A stretch of DNA of 64,000 nucleotides from Toxonevra muliebris (GCA_963691655.1 OY829331.1:602501-666500), one strand, 5' to 3'; positions 10,667 through 22,404 are shown, counted from the stretch's first letter. Notes: generated by a model not told the origin, from the sequence alone. Translations and numbers: made by a program.

Positions 10667-11481
10667 ATGATTTGCATAAAATGTAACTTGCACTGCTTGG
10701 CAGATGAAAACATTACATGTGGTGTCTGCTATCTCAAAGTTCATATTAAGTGCTCTAAGTTAAACTCTAATATTTTAAATATAATAAAGATCAATCAAAA
10801 TATTGTCTATAGATGCGATGGTTGTACCAATCGCCCCACTCCATTTTCCCAATCCAAAATAAATGAAGCCCGGAATAGCTTGAATGTGCTAAGTGAATTT
10901 CTAAATTCTTTCAACAACACGCAGTCATCTATCCCAGCTGATTTGGGTAACACCTCAAATAATTATAATAGAACAACTAGTAATACACCAACTACTATTA
11001 AATTTGCACGCGCTCTAAAGCTAAGGTCATTGAACCTAATCGAATGCAATTGCTATCCAATGCTGGTCGCAAGAGCATAACATCTAACTCGCCTGCACTC
11101 GTACACTCGTCAAATAAAAACGGTAATAATAATGCCACTGCTCTATCTATTGCTCGCTCTTCTCAACCGCTCTCGCGCAATTTAACGAAAGCTCCTGTCA
11201 TTAAATCATGTTCGCAGCCTAATTCTATGCAGCCAAAAATAACTAACTCTGGCTCTTCAGCTACTATAGATAATGCTATAGATAATGATAGCGTTGACGC
11301 TGATATTGTCGTCATTAATGATGACAGCGAAATTGGTGCTTGTATTGCTCTCTCACATGCCGAATCTGTTGCTATTGAATATACCGTTGCTGATGCTAAC
11401 GTTATTTTACCTCTCTCTTATGCTGCTGCTGCTGCCTCTGCTGTTAAACATTCTTCTGGAGTCGAATCGTCTGATCCGTGA
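10667..11481 (+). pseudogene. LINE ORF1 with PHD-like zinc finger
   Basis: The first frame (10667-11080) starts MICIKCNLHC and has regularly spaced Cys/His pairs (CIKC, CGVC, HIKC, CDGC) typical of the PHD-like finger of CR1/Jockey-group ORF1 proteins, which bind element RNA. A frameshift near 11050-11080 moves the reading to a second frame, which continues to 11481 as Ser/Asn/Ala-rich low-complexity sequence. No RRM or esterase domain is visible. Confidence 0.65.
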
Positions 11482-13850
11482 ACGTACAACTCGTCACGTT
11501 TTTATGGTGAAATTTGTGATCTTAATTTATATCACGTCTATCGTAAGGATCGTCATGCTGTAACGACTGGCTGTAATAGAGGTGGTGGTGTTCTCATAGC
11601 TATCAATCGTGTGTTACAATCTTGATTAATATCTCTGCATAACTCTGATACTTTTTTGGACCAGCTTAGTGTATCAGTTTCAAGCTCATTAGGTATACTA
11701 AAAATATGTGCTTCGTACATCCCGCCTAACAGCTCTGATGCCGTTTATGCTGCTCATGTTGGAAATATAACCCACATTTCGGCTGATAGTGGTGAGAACT
11801 GCCATCTTGTTATACTTGGGGATTACAATTTAAATATGGTTAAGTGGTCCTACTTATCTAATGCTACAGTATTAACACCCAGTAATATAAATCATGCACA
11901 TGAAATAAATTAAATAAGCTAAATAGATTACTTGACCTAATTTTCATTAATGATGTTAAGTATGAACTAAATAAATGTAGTTTTCCAATTTCATCTTCTG
12001 ATATGCATTATGTCCCTTTAGTCTTAGAAATTGAATTTTATATTTATCCCAAACTTCCTCAAGATAATATCAGTCGTATTTTTAATTTAAATTTATGTAA
12101 TTTTGATGATATTAATTACTCTTTAAACAGTATTCAATGGGAGTCCATGTTTTATCAAAACAATGTCTCTCACTACTTTGAACTATTTCTTAAAAATGTT
12201 TTTCAGATTTTTACTAAAAATGTTCCCTTTAAGCAACAAAAAGTTTATAAATTGCCCTGGTATACTGTTGGCATAAAAAAACTTAAGAACTGTCGAAACA
12301 AATTTTATAAATTATATACAGCAACTAATATTATTGAATATTATTCACGTGAATTTAATTGTTTAGATAAATTTTTATACAATCAATATATCATGCAATT
12401 TGAAAAATCAATTAAATTGGATCCAAAAACATTCTGGAATTTTGTGCAGAGCAAAAAAACCTGCTCCAGTATGCCTAGTTCCATTTTCTTGGATGATAAA
12501 GTATCATACTCTATCCATGATACTATTAATCTTTTCTCTGATTATTTCATGGCTAATTTTGATCCTCAAGTCGAAGTGAATAATTCTAATTTGTTGAATA
12601 TTGCATCATCTGTTGATTTCGGAATACTAACAGATGCAGATGTTATAAATGGGATCATAAATCTTAAAAATTCCTCTAAATTAGGTATTGATGGTGTATC
12701 GCCATTGTTAATAAAAAGTGTGCTGACTCTCTTGTTACGCCATTGAAACTTATCTTTAACAAATCACTCAGTACTGGTATTTTTATTGACAAATGGAAAG
12801 TTGCATTAGTTTCGCCTGTATTAAAAAAAGGTAATAAGTGTAATATTTCTAATTATAGACCCATCCCTAAGCTCTCAACTATATCAAAACTTTTTGAAAG
12901 CATTGTCAAAGACAAAGTATTTTTTGCAGTAAAAAGATTAATCTCTCCGAATCAACATGGTTTCGTGTTGGGTCGCTCAACTGTAACCAATCTTGCAGTT
13001 TTCACAAAATATTGTATCACTTCATTTGAATCAGGCTGCCAAGTTGACACTATATACACCGACTTCTCGAAAGCCTTTGACAAAGTTTCGCATAGTATTC
13101 TGATTTCTAAGCTGTTAAAAATGGGCTTCCATTCTACGTTTCTGCAATGGATCAAACCATACCTTCATCAAAGATGCTGCTACGTATTGATTGATGGAGT
13201 AAGGTCAAAGTCTTTCATAGCAACATCTGGTGTCCCCCAGGGTAGTATACTTGGTCCCTTACTATTCATATTATTTATTAATGACGTGGGGGACTGTTTC
13301 TCTAGAGTAAATTATCTTTTATATGCTGACGACTTGAAATTATATCTTGCCATTAGAAATTCATCAGACATTAACATCTTACAATCTGAACTCAATAATT
13401 TTGTTAATTAATGTACAGCCAATCATTTACATCTTAATTATAATAAATGTTCGCATATTACTTTCTCTAGACTGCGCTACCCAATCTCATCCCCATTTAG
13501 TATTGCTAATAACTGTCTCAATTCGCTAAAGAAAATATTGGATCTTGGAGTTATTTTTTACTCTTGCCTTTCATTTGTGCAGCATCTCAATTACATTATT
13601 CCAAAAGCTTACTCCGTTATGGCATTTGTTCGTCGAAATAGTTCTGAGTTTAAGGACCCATACACACATAAGTTGTTATATAGTTCTTTTGCCCGCTCAA
13701 AGCTAGAATATGCAGCATTTATTTGGAACCCGTTCTATGCTGTACGTTCCAACCGTCTTGATCTTATTTAAAAAATTTTCATTAAATACGCTTTGCGATC
13801 CCTAAATTTTGTGGAACCACTTCCATCCTATTGCTTTTGAGCTTAAAATC
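11481..13850 (+). pseudogene. LINE ORF2: APE endonuclease and reverse transcriptase
   Basis: The endonuclease lacks its N-terminal part: the first recognisable block is YHVYRKDRHAV...GGGVLIAI (11525-11610), and GDYNLN (11819-11836) and DLIFINDV follow. The RT spans about 12600-13411 across at least one frameshift at 12743. Motifs include YRPIPKLSTISKLFE, DFSKAFDKVSH, SGVPQGSILGPLLF and YADDLKLY (about 13321-13345). After a stop at 13409-13411 the C-terminal region continues to about 13850. YADDLK and the PHD-bearing ORF1 suggest CR1 or a close Jockey relative. The join of ORF1 to a truncated endonuclease suggests an internal deletion. Confidence 0.75.
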
Positions 13851-14252
13851 GCTTGAAACTAGAAGAGCAACTCTCTCATTAATGTTTGTATATGACATTA
13901 TCTGTGGTAATATTGACTGCTCGTATTTATTAGAATTGATTACTTTTAAAGTACCTGCACGAAATTTCTACATCATACATTTAACGTAAATCTCCACAAA
14001 GCTAATTATGCCTCAAATGAACCCATTACCAGGGCTTAAACGATATATAATAGAATCGCTGAAGAACATTTTTTAGATTTTTCAATTGCAAAAAAAAAGT
14101 TTTAAAATGCTTCTCATAGAAACTATCTAACATTAAGTCTGTATTATCGTATAAATTTGCACATCAATTTATTATTATTAGTTGAATTGTTATACCTAGT
14201 CTGTAAGGATGTAAATTCCATAGAATAATAAATAAATAAATAAATAAAAAAA

Positions 14253-15345
14253 AGAAGACTAGAGTACAAAAAAATATTTTACGCGCTAAATGATGGGGAA
14301 AACCCAACTCAAATCTCCAGCATAAGCTTGACTAGATGGCTTATGCTGGAGATTTGAGATGTAGTTGGCAATCTTAGAACAATGGGAAGAGTTAACTCTC
14401 CATTTTAATTTGCTGAAAAAAAAATGAAAGGTGCTTACATAGCTGAGATCCTACACCAAATGTACTCAGATGCAACAAACAAACTTTACCTTACTTACGT
14501 TTATTATGTTCTCGCTGATGTATGTAAAACGAATGCCATATTTCAATCGCAACAGCCTAATGCTTTATTGGTGTTTGAAGATCTAGCAGATCTGTATGTG
14601 AGTTTGTTAAGAAAAATTACTGTTCCGTCATTTGGAAAAAATAAAAAAAGACGATATGTTGGAATTTAATTTTGAGAAATATTGTATGCACACTGCAGGT
14701 ATGCATTTTGGCACTATTTTCAACTATTGGCATCATCAACATCAGTTAACATCTCTGAGGTAAAAGAGAGGTGCAAGATGTTTCTAATACAGCTGATAAA
14801 AGAAATAGAACAACGTTTACCAAATAATTTGAAACTTTTAATAACGGTGAAAATTTTAGTCTTGTCAATGTTATGAATGCGATGAATAATGCAGATGTTA
14901 TTTATCCTCTTGCAGTTAAATTTAACACTTTTATTGAAGATATCGATCGTTGTATTTCGGAACTAAGTATGCTGTGCACCGAACTAACATTGGTTTCGCT
15001 TGTAAAGGAAAGGCCGACGAATATAGGTGATTTTTAGTTTGAGGTGTATGTATAGACTTGAAAATTCGTGTGGAGAAAAAAAATATAAAAATATCAGTAT
15101 TTTAGCGGTAACCCTGCTAACATGCCCAGTATCTAACGCCTCAGTTGAGCGACTTTTTTCTCAAATGAATTGTGTTAAATCCAAAATACGAAATAGATTA
15201 TTGGTGTCTACAACTGAGAAAATTCTGCTTGTCCGCTATTGCTTAAAAAATCTCCGAGAATGTTGCAGTTGTTCAAATCTGATGTTATCTACGCAACGTA
15301 TGAAGCAGTGGATCTTCATGAAATTTTTGATGGCAATTAATTTTT
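14253..15345 (+). pseudogene. hAT transposase remnant, C-terminal part
   Basis: The frame resumes as RLEYKKIFYALNDG and TRWL (about 14256-14345), is disturbed by an inverted duplication, then runs as YIAEILHQMYSDATNK and VFEDLADLYVSLLRKI (14436-14650). A frameshift leads to CKMFLIQLIKEIEQRLPNN (14775-14835). The hAT dimerisation motif TLLTCPVSNASVERLFSQMN lies at about 15110-15170 in a further frame. The last recognisable residues are near 15345. Order and spacing of blocks match intact family members, so the three parts are one gene. Confidence 0.8.
14308..14358. repeat. Perfect 20-bp inverted repeat
   Basis: CTCAAATCTCCAGCATAAGC (14308-14327) is followed after an 11-base loop by its exact reverse complement (14339-14358). 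It lies in the hAT coding remnant, where the right arm replaces sequence expected to encode SIEPAV, so it looks like a local snap-back duplication. Confidence 0.9.
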
Positions 15346-15739
15346 TATGAATTACTGAATGTAATCAAAGAAATCCCGACTTCACCAAATTAACGACCAG
15401 TTTATATGTTATACTAGCTGGGCTTCGCCCATCTTCGTTGTCCGGACCTGGCAAAGTAGGGGTAATGTAAAAATTACAACAACTAAAACTTTTGCAAGAG
15501 ATATATCTATATGAGCGTGCCAGTCTCCGATCAAAATCGAATCATTACACTAATCACATCATTTACATGAGTAGTTCCACTTCCACGTGTTTAATGGTGT
15601 CAACATTCTTCTCAGTTATTGCTATCATCCCATCTTAACATACAAACCTTCACCACTTACTAAGGCTCTCTAATAACTATCAACATACATCCTTTACAAA
15701 TAAATTTGTATTGCTTGTCTTACTATGGTTCTTAATTTG
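15346..15739. other. Non-coding stretch after hAT remnant
   Basis: A short hairpin-prone motif, TAGCTGGGCTTCGCCCA, lies at 15415-15431, of a type common at repeat ends in insects. Nothing else is supported. Confidence 0.35.
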
Positions 15740-16680
15740 CTAAAGCCTTAACACGCATTTTTCAAATTTTACTGGAGAATTTCGAGAATTGGTAATTTAA
15801 GCAAAAAGAAAAGATTGCAAGTTTTCAGTGTAGGTTTCTAAAATTTTCGGAACAGGGAACATTTTTTATCATAATCCATCGAAAACTCTGTACTGAAAAA
15901 TGGATGTTAGGGCCTTAGCAAAATAAGGCAGAGATATATACCTTTTGAAGCATTTCCTTTGTATACCAAAAAACTTCCACATTCTGCTCAACAACTACTA
16001 CTAACCATCACACACAAACTGCCAGTGTGTTCTTTGCAATGGTTTCTCAGGTATACAGTTTCAAACATTTTCTTTGCATTGGAGGTGTCACGCATATTTT
16101 ATTTATTCCATTCATTTTTTTCTACCCTTTTCCATTGGCAATCAAAGCTCTCTAACCACAAATAATTTAGGAAATATACCTTATAAAACCCAGGTGGAAC
16201 AGTCACTAACCCAAGTCTACCCATACTTTACCCACCAAATTCTATTGGCAAATCATATTATCATTCCAAATCTTAGTACTGCACTACAAATAGTTTCTAA
16301 GATATACAAAAATGAATATTCAGGCTATATGGAAAGTTCCTCGCCGTCTTTTTCAATCCTAACCACATTTTTTTTTGTGGCGTGGTATTGTCAACCAACG
16401 TGGGTTCTGGTTCTGGAAATATATATAGAAGCATTAGAGTTGAACGGAAAAGCCCACTCCATATTTTTTCATGGAATGCCAAAATAACGTTTTTTAGAGA
16501 CGTGCCACAAATGAATACTGAATATTCCATAGCTAAAACTCAGATTATATAGGAGATGTAATGCCCCCTTTTTCAATTTCACAGACCGTTTTCCTGTGGC
16601 ATTATATTGCCAATTAATATCCTTATACTAAATTTCTGGTTGTGGAGATATACCCGAAAATTATCTGAGTTATTGATGGG
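15740..16680. repeat. Degenerate direct repeats, period about 125 bp
   Basis: Successive units share the order GGAGGTG(T)CACGC...TTTTTCAAT...ATTGCCAA(T/C)...GGTTTCTGGGATATA...TAGGCTATATGG. Examples start near 16080, 16195, 16330 and 16550. A shorter block of the same family lies at 37780-38100. The open frames across it (15959-16487) come from this periodicity and show no domain. It may be the interior of a larger unidentified element. Confidence 0.5.
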
Positions 16681-16734
16681 CATATTTCCATGAATAATAG
16701 TATGAAAACAAAATAATTATTTGTATTAAAAAGT

Positions 16735-18335
16735 ATAACTTGGTCCACCTGTAGTTGAATTCGAACTCGCGACACCAAAAAAACTCGGAATTCCTTTGCA
16801 CAACCAAAACTTTACACTTCTTTTTAACTCACTCACCCAAACACATTTATAAAATAACGCGATCACATTAGTAATACGTATTTGATAATGTATTATATCT
16901 GTTTGCATGTTTTATATTTACCTTTGCCTTTATTTCTTGTGTATTTATTTTTTTACACCAAAAAAAAAAAAAAAAAAATTTGGTCCGCTTCAAGTGAAAT
17001 TTGGTCCACTATTCAAAAAACTATTTCCAGCATCCACTACTTTACTCTACCTCCTAACCAACTCATCTACACAAAACTATGAAGTCCCGCGATCAAATTA
17101 GTAATATGTAGTTATGGTACATTCATGCAAATGAAAAAGAATTTAAAACAGAAAGCTCTCACGCATTCTTTTTGCCTTTGTGTTTGTGTAGTGGAAATCG
17201 CAGGGAGGGAAATAAAAAAAAACTTTGGGTTTGATTCTAGGAAAAAAAAATATATTTACAATAACAAATGTAAGGGCAACGAATTTTTAATATAAAAATG
17301 CATTATACAGGTGAACTATTAACTTTAGATATGTGCCAAAACTGACTTTATTTTAGCAAACGATAAGATCTATAATCTTACCATACATAATTTTAATATA
17401 CCTCTTTCAGTTTAAGCATTGCGATATATAGAAACCTATTAGGACTAAACATTTAACAGCGCTCTATTTTATATATATAGAAAATATATATAAATATTTG
17501 TAAATAAACAATTTTTCCATGACCAAATTGATAGCATACTATATTTTTATATTTATGTGATGAAAGTATAGTATTTGCATAGTGTATATTTTGTCTTTGT
17601 AGGTATTTTTGTTGTATATTCACTTTTTTTACATCGATGAAAAACAAAAAAGAAAAAAGGAAAAAAAAGAATATAAGAAAAAAACAAATGATTTGCTATT
17701 AGTGGGATTCGAACTCAATACATCCTCTCTAATTTCCTTTACTTTCTTTACCCTTCACTTTAACACTCTCATCAACACACCCCCATGTAAATTCATGATT
17801 AAATTAGTAATATATAGTTACATTCATTCAAATGAAGAATCATATAAAACAAAAGCTCGCATTCTATTGTTTTGTGTTTGTGTGGGAGCGAGATAGAGGA
17901 GAAATGAAGAGAAATAAAATCAAAATCATTGCTATTAGTTCTAGGAAAAACATAAATATTTACAATAACAAATGTAAAGGGAACACATTTTTAATATAAA
18001 AATGCATTTTACAGGTAAACTATTAACTTTAGATGTATGCCACCACTTACTTTATTTTAGCAAACGATAAGATCTATAATCTTTCTATACATAATTGGAA
18101 TGTACCTCTTATAGTTTAAGCAGCATTTTACATTAAGTAGCTTAATTTTTAAAAAAAATTGACTTTGGTTCAAATATCGATCTATATTAAAGAAACTATT
18201 TGAAATTAACTTAAAATAAATATCAACTTAACTCGACAAATGTCCAAAGCAATTACATACGAAATTATATATTGCGAAATATAGAAACCTAATAGGACTA
18301 AACATTTAACAGCCTCTATTTTATATATATAGATT
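16735..18335. repeat. Three direct copies of a repeat with B-box-like motif
   Basis: Blocks starting near 16740, 16978 and 17695 share AATTCGAACTC-like starts and a following GATCAAATTAGTAATA stretch. The last two also share a 500-bp continuation that includes GCAAACGATAAGATCTATAA and ACCTATTAGGACTAAAC. The ATTCGAACTC motif is a plausible inverted pol III B box, so a minus-strand tRNA-like SINE head is possible. No A box is clear. Confidence 0.55.
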
Positions 18336-18748
18336 GCGCACAATCAATAAAAAATAAAGTTATATATGTATATATTTATATATATATTTATATAGGTACA
18401 TAAACAATGTATTTCATATGTAGTATGTACTATATACACATAAATATTGTAATAATTTAAAATCAAAATCTAGAGGCTTTTTTTTTAAAAGTGACAAAAC
18501 TGAAGGTTTTTTTGGTACATCTAGAGGGAAATAGGTTTCACGATCTGACAACAGTGACCAGTACAAGAAAACGATTTGATCGGTGTTGTTCAACTTTAAG
18601 TGCTTCAACAACCACAATCAAATCCTTTCAAGTGCTAGTGCAGGAACCATGTAAGGATTAAGCAGTCAAGCGGGGCTGCTCTAACTGTACGAAAAAAGTG
18701 TGATATCGAAGGAGGTACTGAAGCAATTTTAATAAAACTAATTCAAAA

Positions 18749-18955
18749 ATTTTCGATATTGGGGCAATAGACTTCCCATTGAGTAATTCTACTTCCCATG
18801 CAATTGAAATCTTTTTTTTTTTGACAATCTATGTTCGAAGATATTCCTTATGGTTCTTTGCAGGTTAAGTTCTGAAATGACAGTAATGTCTAATGTGGAA
18901 TTTCACTTGCATGAAAGGTAGGTGAAGCTATTGCCCGATATTGAAAATTTTTACA
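18749..18955. repeat. Inverted repeat, arms about 35 bp
   Basis: AAAAATTTTCGATATTGGGG with the following CAATAGACTTC (18751-18782) is mirrored at 18920-18955 with a few mismatches. It may be the ends of a 200-bp MITE. Flanking 18336-18748 and 18956-19110 hold no supported feature. Confidence 0.45.
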
Positions 18956-19110
18956 ACAGACATTTGCGAGGCAAAGTATAACGAATTTGGTTCAGTTTGA
19001 TTTATTTTTTTTTTGATATCTTTTCTTGAAAATTTCCCTTCAATGGGTAGTACACCCTACACTTTAGTGATTTTTCATTTCAGAGCACAACCTACATTTG
19101 GCTATAATAA

Positions 19111-19614
19111 ATGTCTACTAAATTTGGTTTGATTGCTAAAGTTTTGTTTAAGCTGTTGCGGTCACGGTCATACAGACGGGAGTTTTCATTTGTGTACAAT
19201 ATCACGGAGGAGGAAGTTCTGGCAACACTGTCTTTAATAAGCGATAACAAAGCACACGGTTTCGATGGCGTGCCAAATAAGGCATTAAAGATGGCAGTCG
19301 GGCAGTTGTGCGAATTTGCCAAATTATTTGACGCATGCATACAAGAGCAACCATTTCAGATCCATGGAGAAAACAACGGTGTTACTCCTAAAACCTAGAA
19401 AGCAGGCGGGAGAAAAATTGGCTTACAGACCCCTATGGATGCTGGTCATAGTGGGTTCGGTGCTGGAGCGCATAATATGCGATAGACCAGATAGATCAGA
19501 CCAGCAACATCAAGATCGACGGTAGATGCTATTTGACGGGTCATTGGCATAGCAAAAGAGAAACCAGTGGCAAGAGGTGGCAGAAGAGTCCCTTTAATTC
19601 ACCGAACTGGGGAT
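19111..19614 (+). pseudogene. R1-like LINE reverse transcriptase, left part
   Basis: The frame reads ITEEEVLATLSLISDNKAHG then FDGVPNKALK (19200-19290), the start of an R1-clade RT domain. Near 19365 a frameshift moves to a frame reading VLLLKPRKQAGEKLAYRPLW and VGSVLERIICDR. The sequence is then cut at 19614 by the TIR element with the 8-bp duplication CTGGGGAT. No ORF1 or endonuclease is present, so it is a 5'-truncated, dispersed fragment and not an insertion in 28S rDNA. Confidence 0.75.
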
Positions 19615-21438
19615 TAGTGTCCGACCGAATATTCGGCTTCGGCTATTCGGACTAAAATTGCACCTTCGGCATCGGCTTCGGCAAAAAATGGCTGAAGTTT
19701 TGGCCGAAGTATTTTGCTGAAGCCGAAGATTATAAGCATTTTATTTTATAATAATTTTTACTATAGATTGGTAGTAAAAATTTATACAAATAAATAAATG
19801 TGAAGTTGTTATATAAAGTATTTGCATTACAATTTATTTGTAATATTTTCTCCGTTTGCTTGTTCCATAATTACTTTTAAAGTAACCCACAGACTTAAAA
19901 CCATAATCAGTGATTTTTTTTTAACGAAGAACCTGCTGGAGCTAATACAATTAGAGGCAGAAGAAGTAAGACAAATTTTTTTACTTTTTAAGGAAGACTT
20001 GAAGCGTATTGAAAAGAAGCGTGAACTGTTAGAGAAGGCGACATTTTCAATTACTGGCGCTTCACTTTTTTTTTTGCTTTCTAGGAGGTCAAAAAAATTT
20101 AAAATTGTTTTGGCTAAAATCGCTCTAGAATATATATGTAAAGGGATTCTTTGAAATTCACAGTCAATTGAAAGTTACAGGCCCTGATACAGCACTCATC
20201 CATATTCGAACTTTGAAACTAGTTTTTCTTTTTTTCGAATTGCAACGATATCTCCAAAACTAATGAACTGATTGCTCTTAAATTTTGATCGTATCTTCAA
20301 TGCATCTGTAGTTCTACTCCGTCGGAACCAGGATCATTGTGATATCTCTTAATGTTTTTTATTTAAATTGAAATAGTTAAAAAAAATGACAAAAATCAAA
20401 TACTTATTTTCAAAACTAGATTGATAAAAATACAAACTTTTAATGACTTAACTAAAAGAACATAAGTACAATAAAACTATCAAAAAAATTTAATTTTCAA
20501 TAGTTTTACTTATCCCTCTAGTTCCCAAGCGTGTTTCTAGACAGTCTTCATCTAAACGGGTTTAATTACCACCTTAATAGTTTTTTGTTGCTACATTTTA
20601 TCACATCGTTTATGGAATTTCCCAAGCATTTAATAAAATGCATTAGTCATGTGTTATTATGATGTTAGCGACAGTCAAAGTAAAAATTTGTCAAAAACAG
20701 CAAAATTATTTATTTTGTTTGAATTTGAAATAAAAATAAAAAAAAAAAATTTAAATACTTCTCATCATAATAGCGAGATAAAAAAACTAGCTGTGAGTAG
20801 CTAGGAATTTAAATTTTTTATACAAAATTTTTAGTTATTTAAAAAAAATCTATAAAAAGATTATTTAACAACAAATGCTTTTAGGCATTCAACTTTTCCG
20901 GCTTCATAACATCACGCCCATTAAATTTTTTAGGGTTTTGAGATCAGATTTATGCTTTTTACATTAAAATTTATCAATCCCAATTTTTTTTTAAATAAAA
21001 AATTTGGGAACTAGAGGGTTAATTCTGGTTCCGGCTACAGGTCTATCGATTAATACGCTGATTCAATCTTTGATTTTAGATAAGCAGAATCATGGCAGCC
21101 ATCTGCCAACTCCTTTTTTGACGCAGGTGTCGTTGAACGACAGTCGTTCTGCAGATATATAGTCGATGTAACTCTATATTCTGACGTAAACAAAATTTTA
21201 AATGATTCTTGAAATAAATAATACTTGTCAGCTCCTTCGACAGTGAACAGTTATTTAGTGTTACTGGTCAGCTTTTTATTTGGAGTATCTACTCTTTATA
21301 TATTTCTGTATATATTTGAAAAATTTACTTTCAGATTTTTATTTTTTATATTTTAAAAATCCTTCGGTCTTCGGCCGAAGGTTAGATGAATGACCGAAGT
21401 TCGGCTTCGGCCAAAAAATCACCTTCTGTCGGACACTA
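19615..21438 (+). mobile_element. Non-autonomous TIR element, copy 2 (hAT-type)
   Basis: Ends TAGTGTCCGACCGA (19615) and TCGGACACTA (21438) are flanked by a perfect 8-bp target duplication CTGGGGAT (19607-19614 and 21439-21446). It has the same subterminal CTTCGGC motifs and interior as copy 1 at 7999-9988, in opposite orientation and with small indels. On the plus strand a 110-codon frame (19822-20154) contains a heptad-like stretch (EAEEVRQIFLLFKEDLKRIE), described separately. It interrupts the R1-like fragment. Confidence 0.85.
19822..20154 (+). pseudogene. Coiled-coil remnant inside TIR element
   Basis: This 110-codon frame has one notable block, LELIQLEAEEVRQIFLLFKE plus DLKRIEKKRELLEKA, predicted by eye to be a charged coiled coil. 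That block is typical of the C-terminal tail of MADF/Myb-like DNA-binding or adaptor proteins. The same block is recognisable, decayed, in copy 1 (minus strand, about 9590-9720), so it belongs to the element. No DNA-binding domain or start context is convincing. It may be a captured gene tail or the residue of the element's own second protein. Confidence 0.4.
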
Positions 21439-21446
21439 CTGGGGAT

Positions 21447-22165
21447 ATATCCTGCGCGTTTTACAGGGTTTCGGTGTATATCAGTATCTACTGCGTATTA
21501 TAAGCAGCTACTTCTGCGAACGTGGAAAATATATATATCACAGCATGACACGGAGGATCGACTGAAACAATATGTGGTTACGAAAATACAAGATCTAGAG
21601 CTTAAGTGGAATAATGCAAAAGCCAGAATAGGGCGTTGGCTGTTAAATGCACACCTTGAACAGGTGGCACACATAACGGAGCTAATTTTGTTAAGTGCTC
21701 GCAAGAAATTGGAGCAGATGAAGATAAGTCGCAAACATACACCCGGTACCTGGTAGCCCTAGTTGGCATAAGGATAAGGTTTAGTGAACATATTCCGACG
21801 GTATGCAACAAGGCGGCAGCAATAAACTGTGCTCTAACACGAGTACTGCCAAATGTCAGGAACGCGTAAGAAAAGAATCCTCCTGCTTCTCTCCACAGTA
21901 ACATACTCTGTCTTACTCAATGCGGCACTGATATGAGATAGAGCCAAAAAATTTCATGGAATGGAATGCAGGAAGCCTCTTCGCTGTTAAAGGAATGACC
22001 AAGCTGGAAAGCGGGCTTGGTGTATCACAAAGAGTTTCGTCAGCGGCAGCACCAGTAAGCGCATGCAGTACGGCTGCCTTATGGCACGATCCCAAGGGCA
22101 TGCCTTAAAAAGGGAGAAAATTACCATTGGCAGAATGACCATTTAAATGACTTAAATAAAAAAAA
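21447..22165 (+). pseudogene. R1-like LINE fragment, right part
   Basis: The frame resumes with ILRVLQGFGVYQYLLRII and SSYFCERGK (21450-21520), an RT C-terminal block. Further blocks match R1-clade C-terminal regions: ISEHIPTVCNKAAAINCALT at about 21780-21840, LLSTVTYSVLLNAALI near 21890-21935, and RVSSAAAPVSA near 22035-22065. They lie in several frames with stops. A purine-rich AAAAAAAAAAGAAGAAGAAG run at about 22157-22180 may be the tail. Confidence 0.65.
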
Positions 22166-22289
22166 AAGAAGAAGAAGAAAAAATGTTATTTGTATGGGAG
22201 GTAGAAGTGTTTACTTCTTGGATGCTAACAATTTTGATATATAAATGTGTACCGGAAAATTTTATTTGTATAAAAAGTATCACGCCTTG

Positions 22290-22360
22290 CTATAAGGCAT
22301 GCCTGTACCAAGTTTGGTTAAGATTGCTGCACCAGGTTTGGTTAAGATTGTTGTTAGTAT
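22290..22360. repeat. 24-bp tandem duplication
   Basis: ACCAAGTTTGGTTAAGATTG is repeated at once as ACCAGGTTTGGTTAAGATTG (22308-22351). Surrounding sequence up to the SINE at 22405 has no gene. Confidence 0.6.
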
Positions 22361-22404
22361 CTTTATTGAGGAATATTAATTTTATCACCCCGGCTCGTAT
22401 TACT

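Larger units (their letters stand above)
10551..14252 (+). mobile_element. CR1/Jockey-group LINE, decayed
   Basis: A non-LTR retrotransposon with a remnant ORF1 (10667-11481), an endonuclease and reverse transcriptase ORF2 (about 11481-13850) and a tail of TAAA repeats (14226-14250). It is inserted in the hAT transposase: the host frame stops at SYSNQ and resumes at RLEYKKIFYALNDG. The 5' boundary is placed at about 10551 from that frame break. I could not fix a target duplication. Multiple stops and frameshifts make it inactive. Confidence 0.8.

Noticed and set aside
11285..11563. 92-codon leucine-rich frame
   Set aside because: Alternative-frame translation of the LINE ORF1 low-complexity region.
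15959..16487. Open frames of up to 137 codons
   Set aside because: Produced by the 125-bp periodic repeat; no domain.
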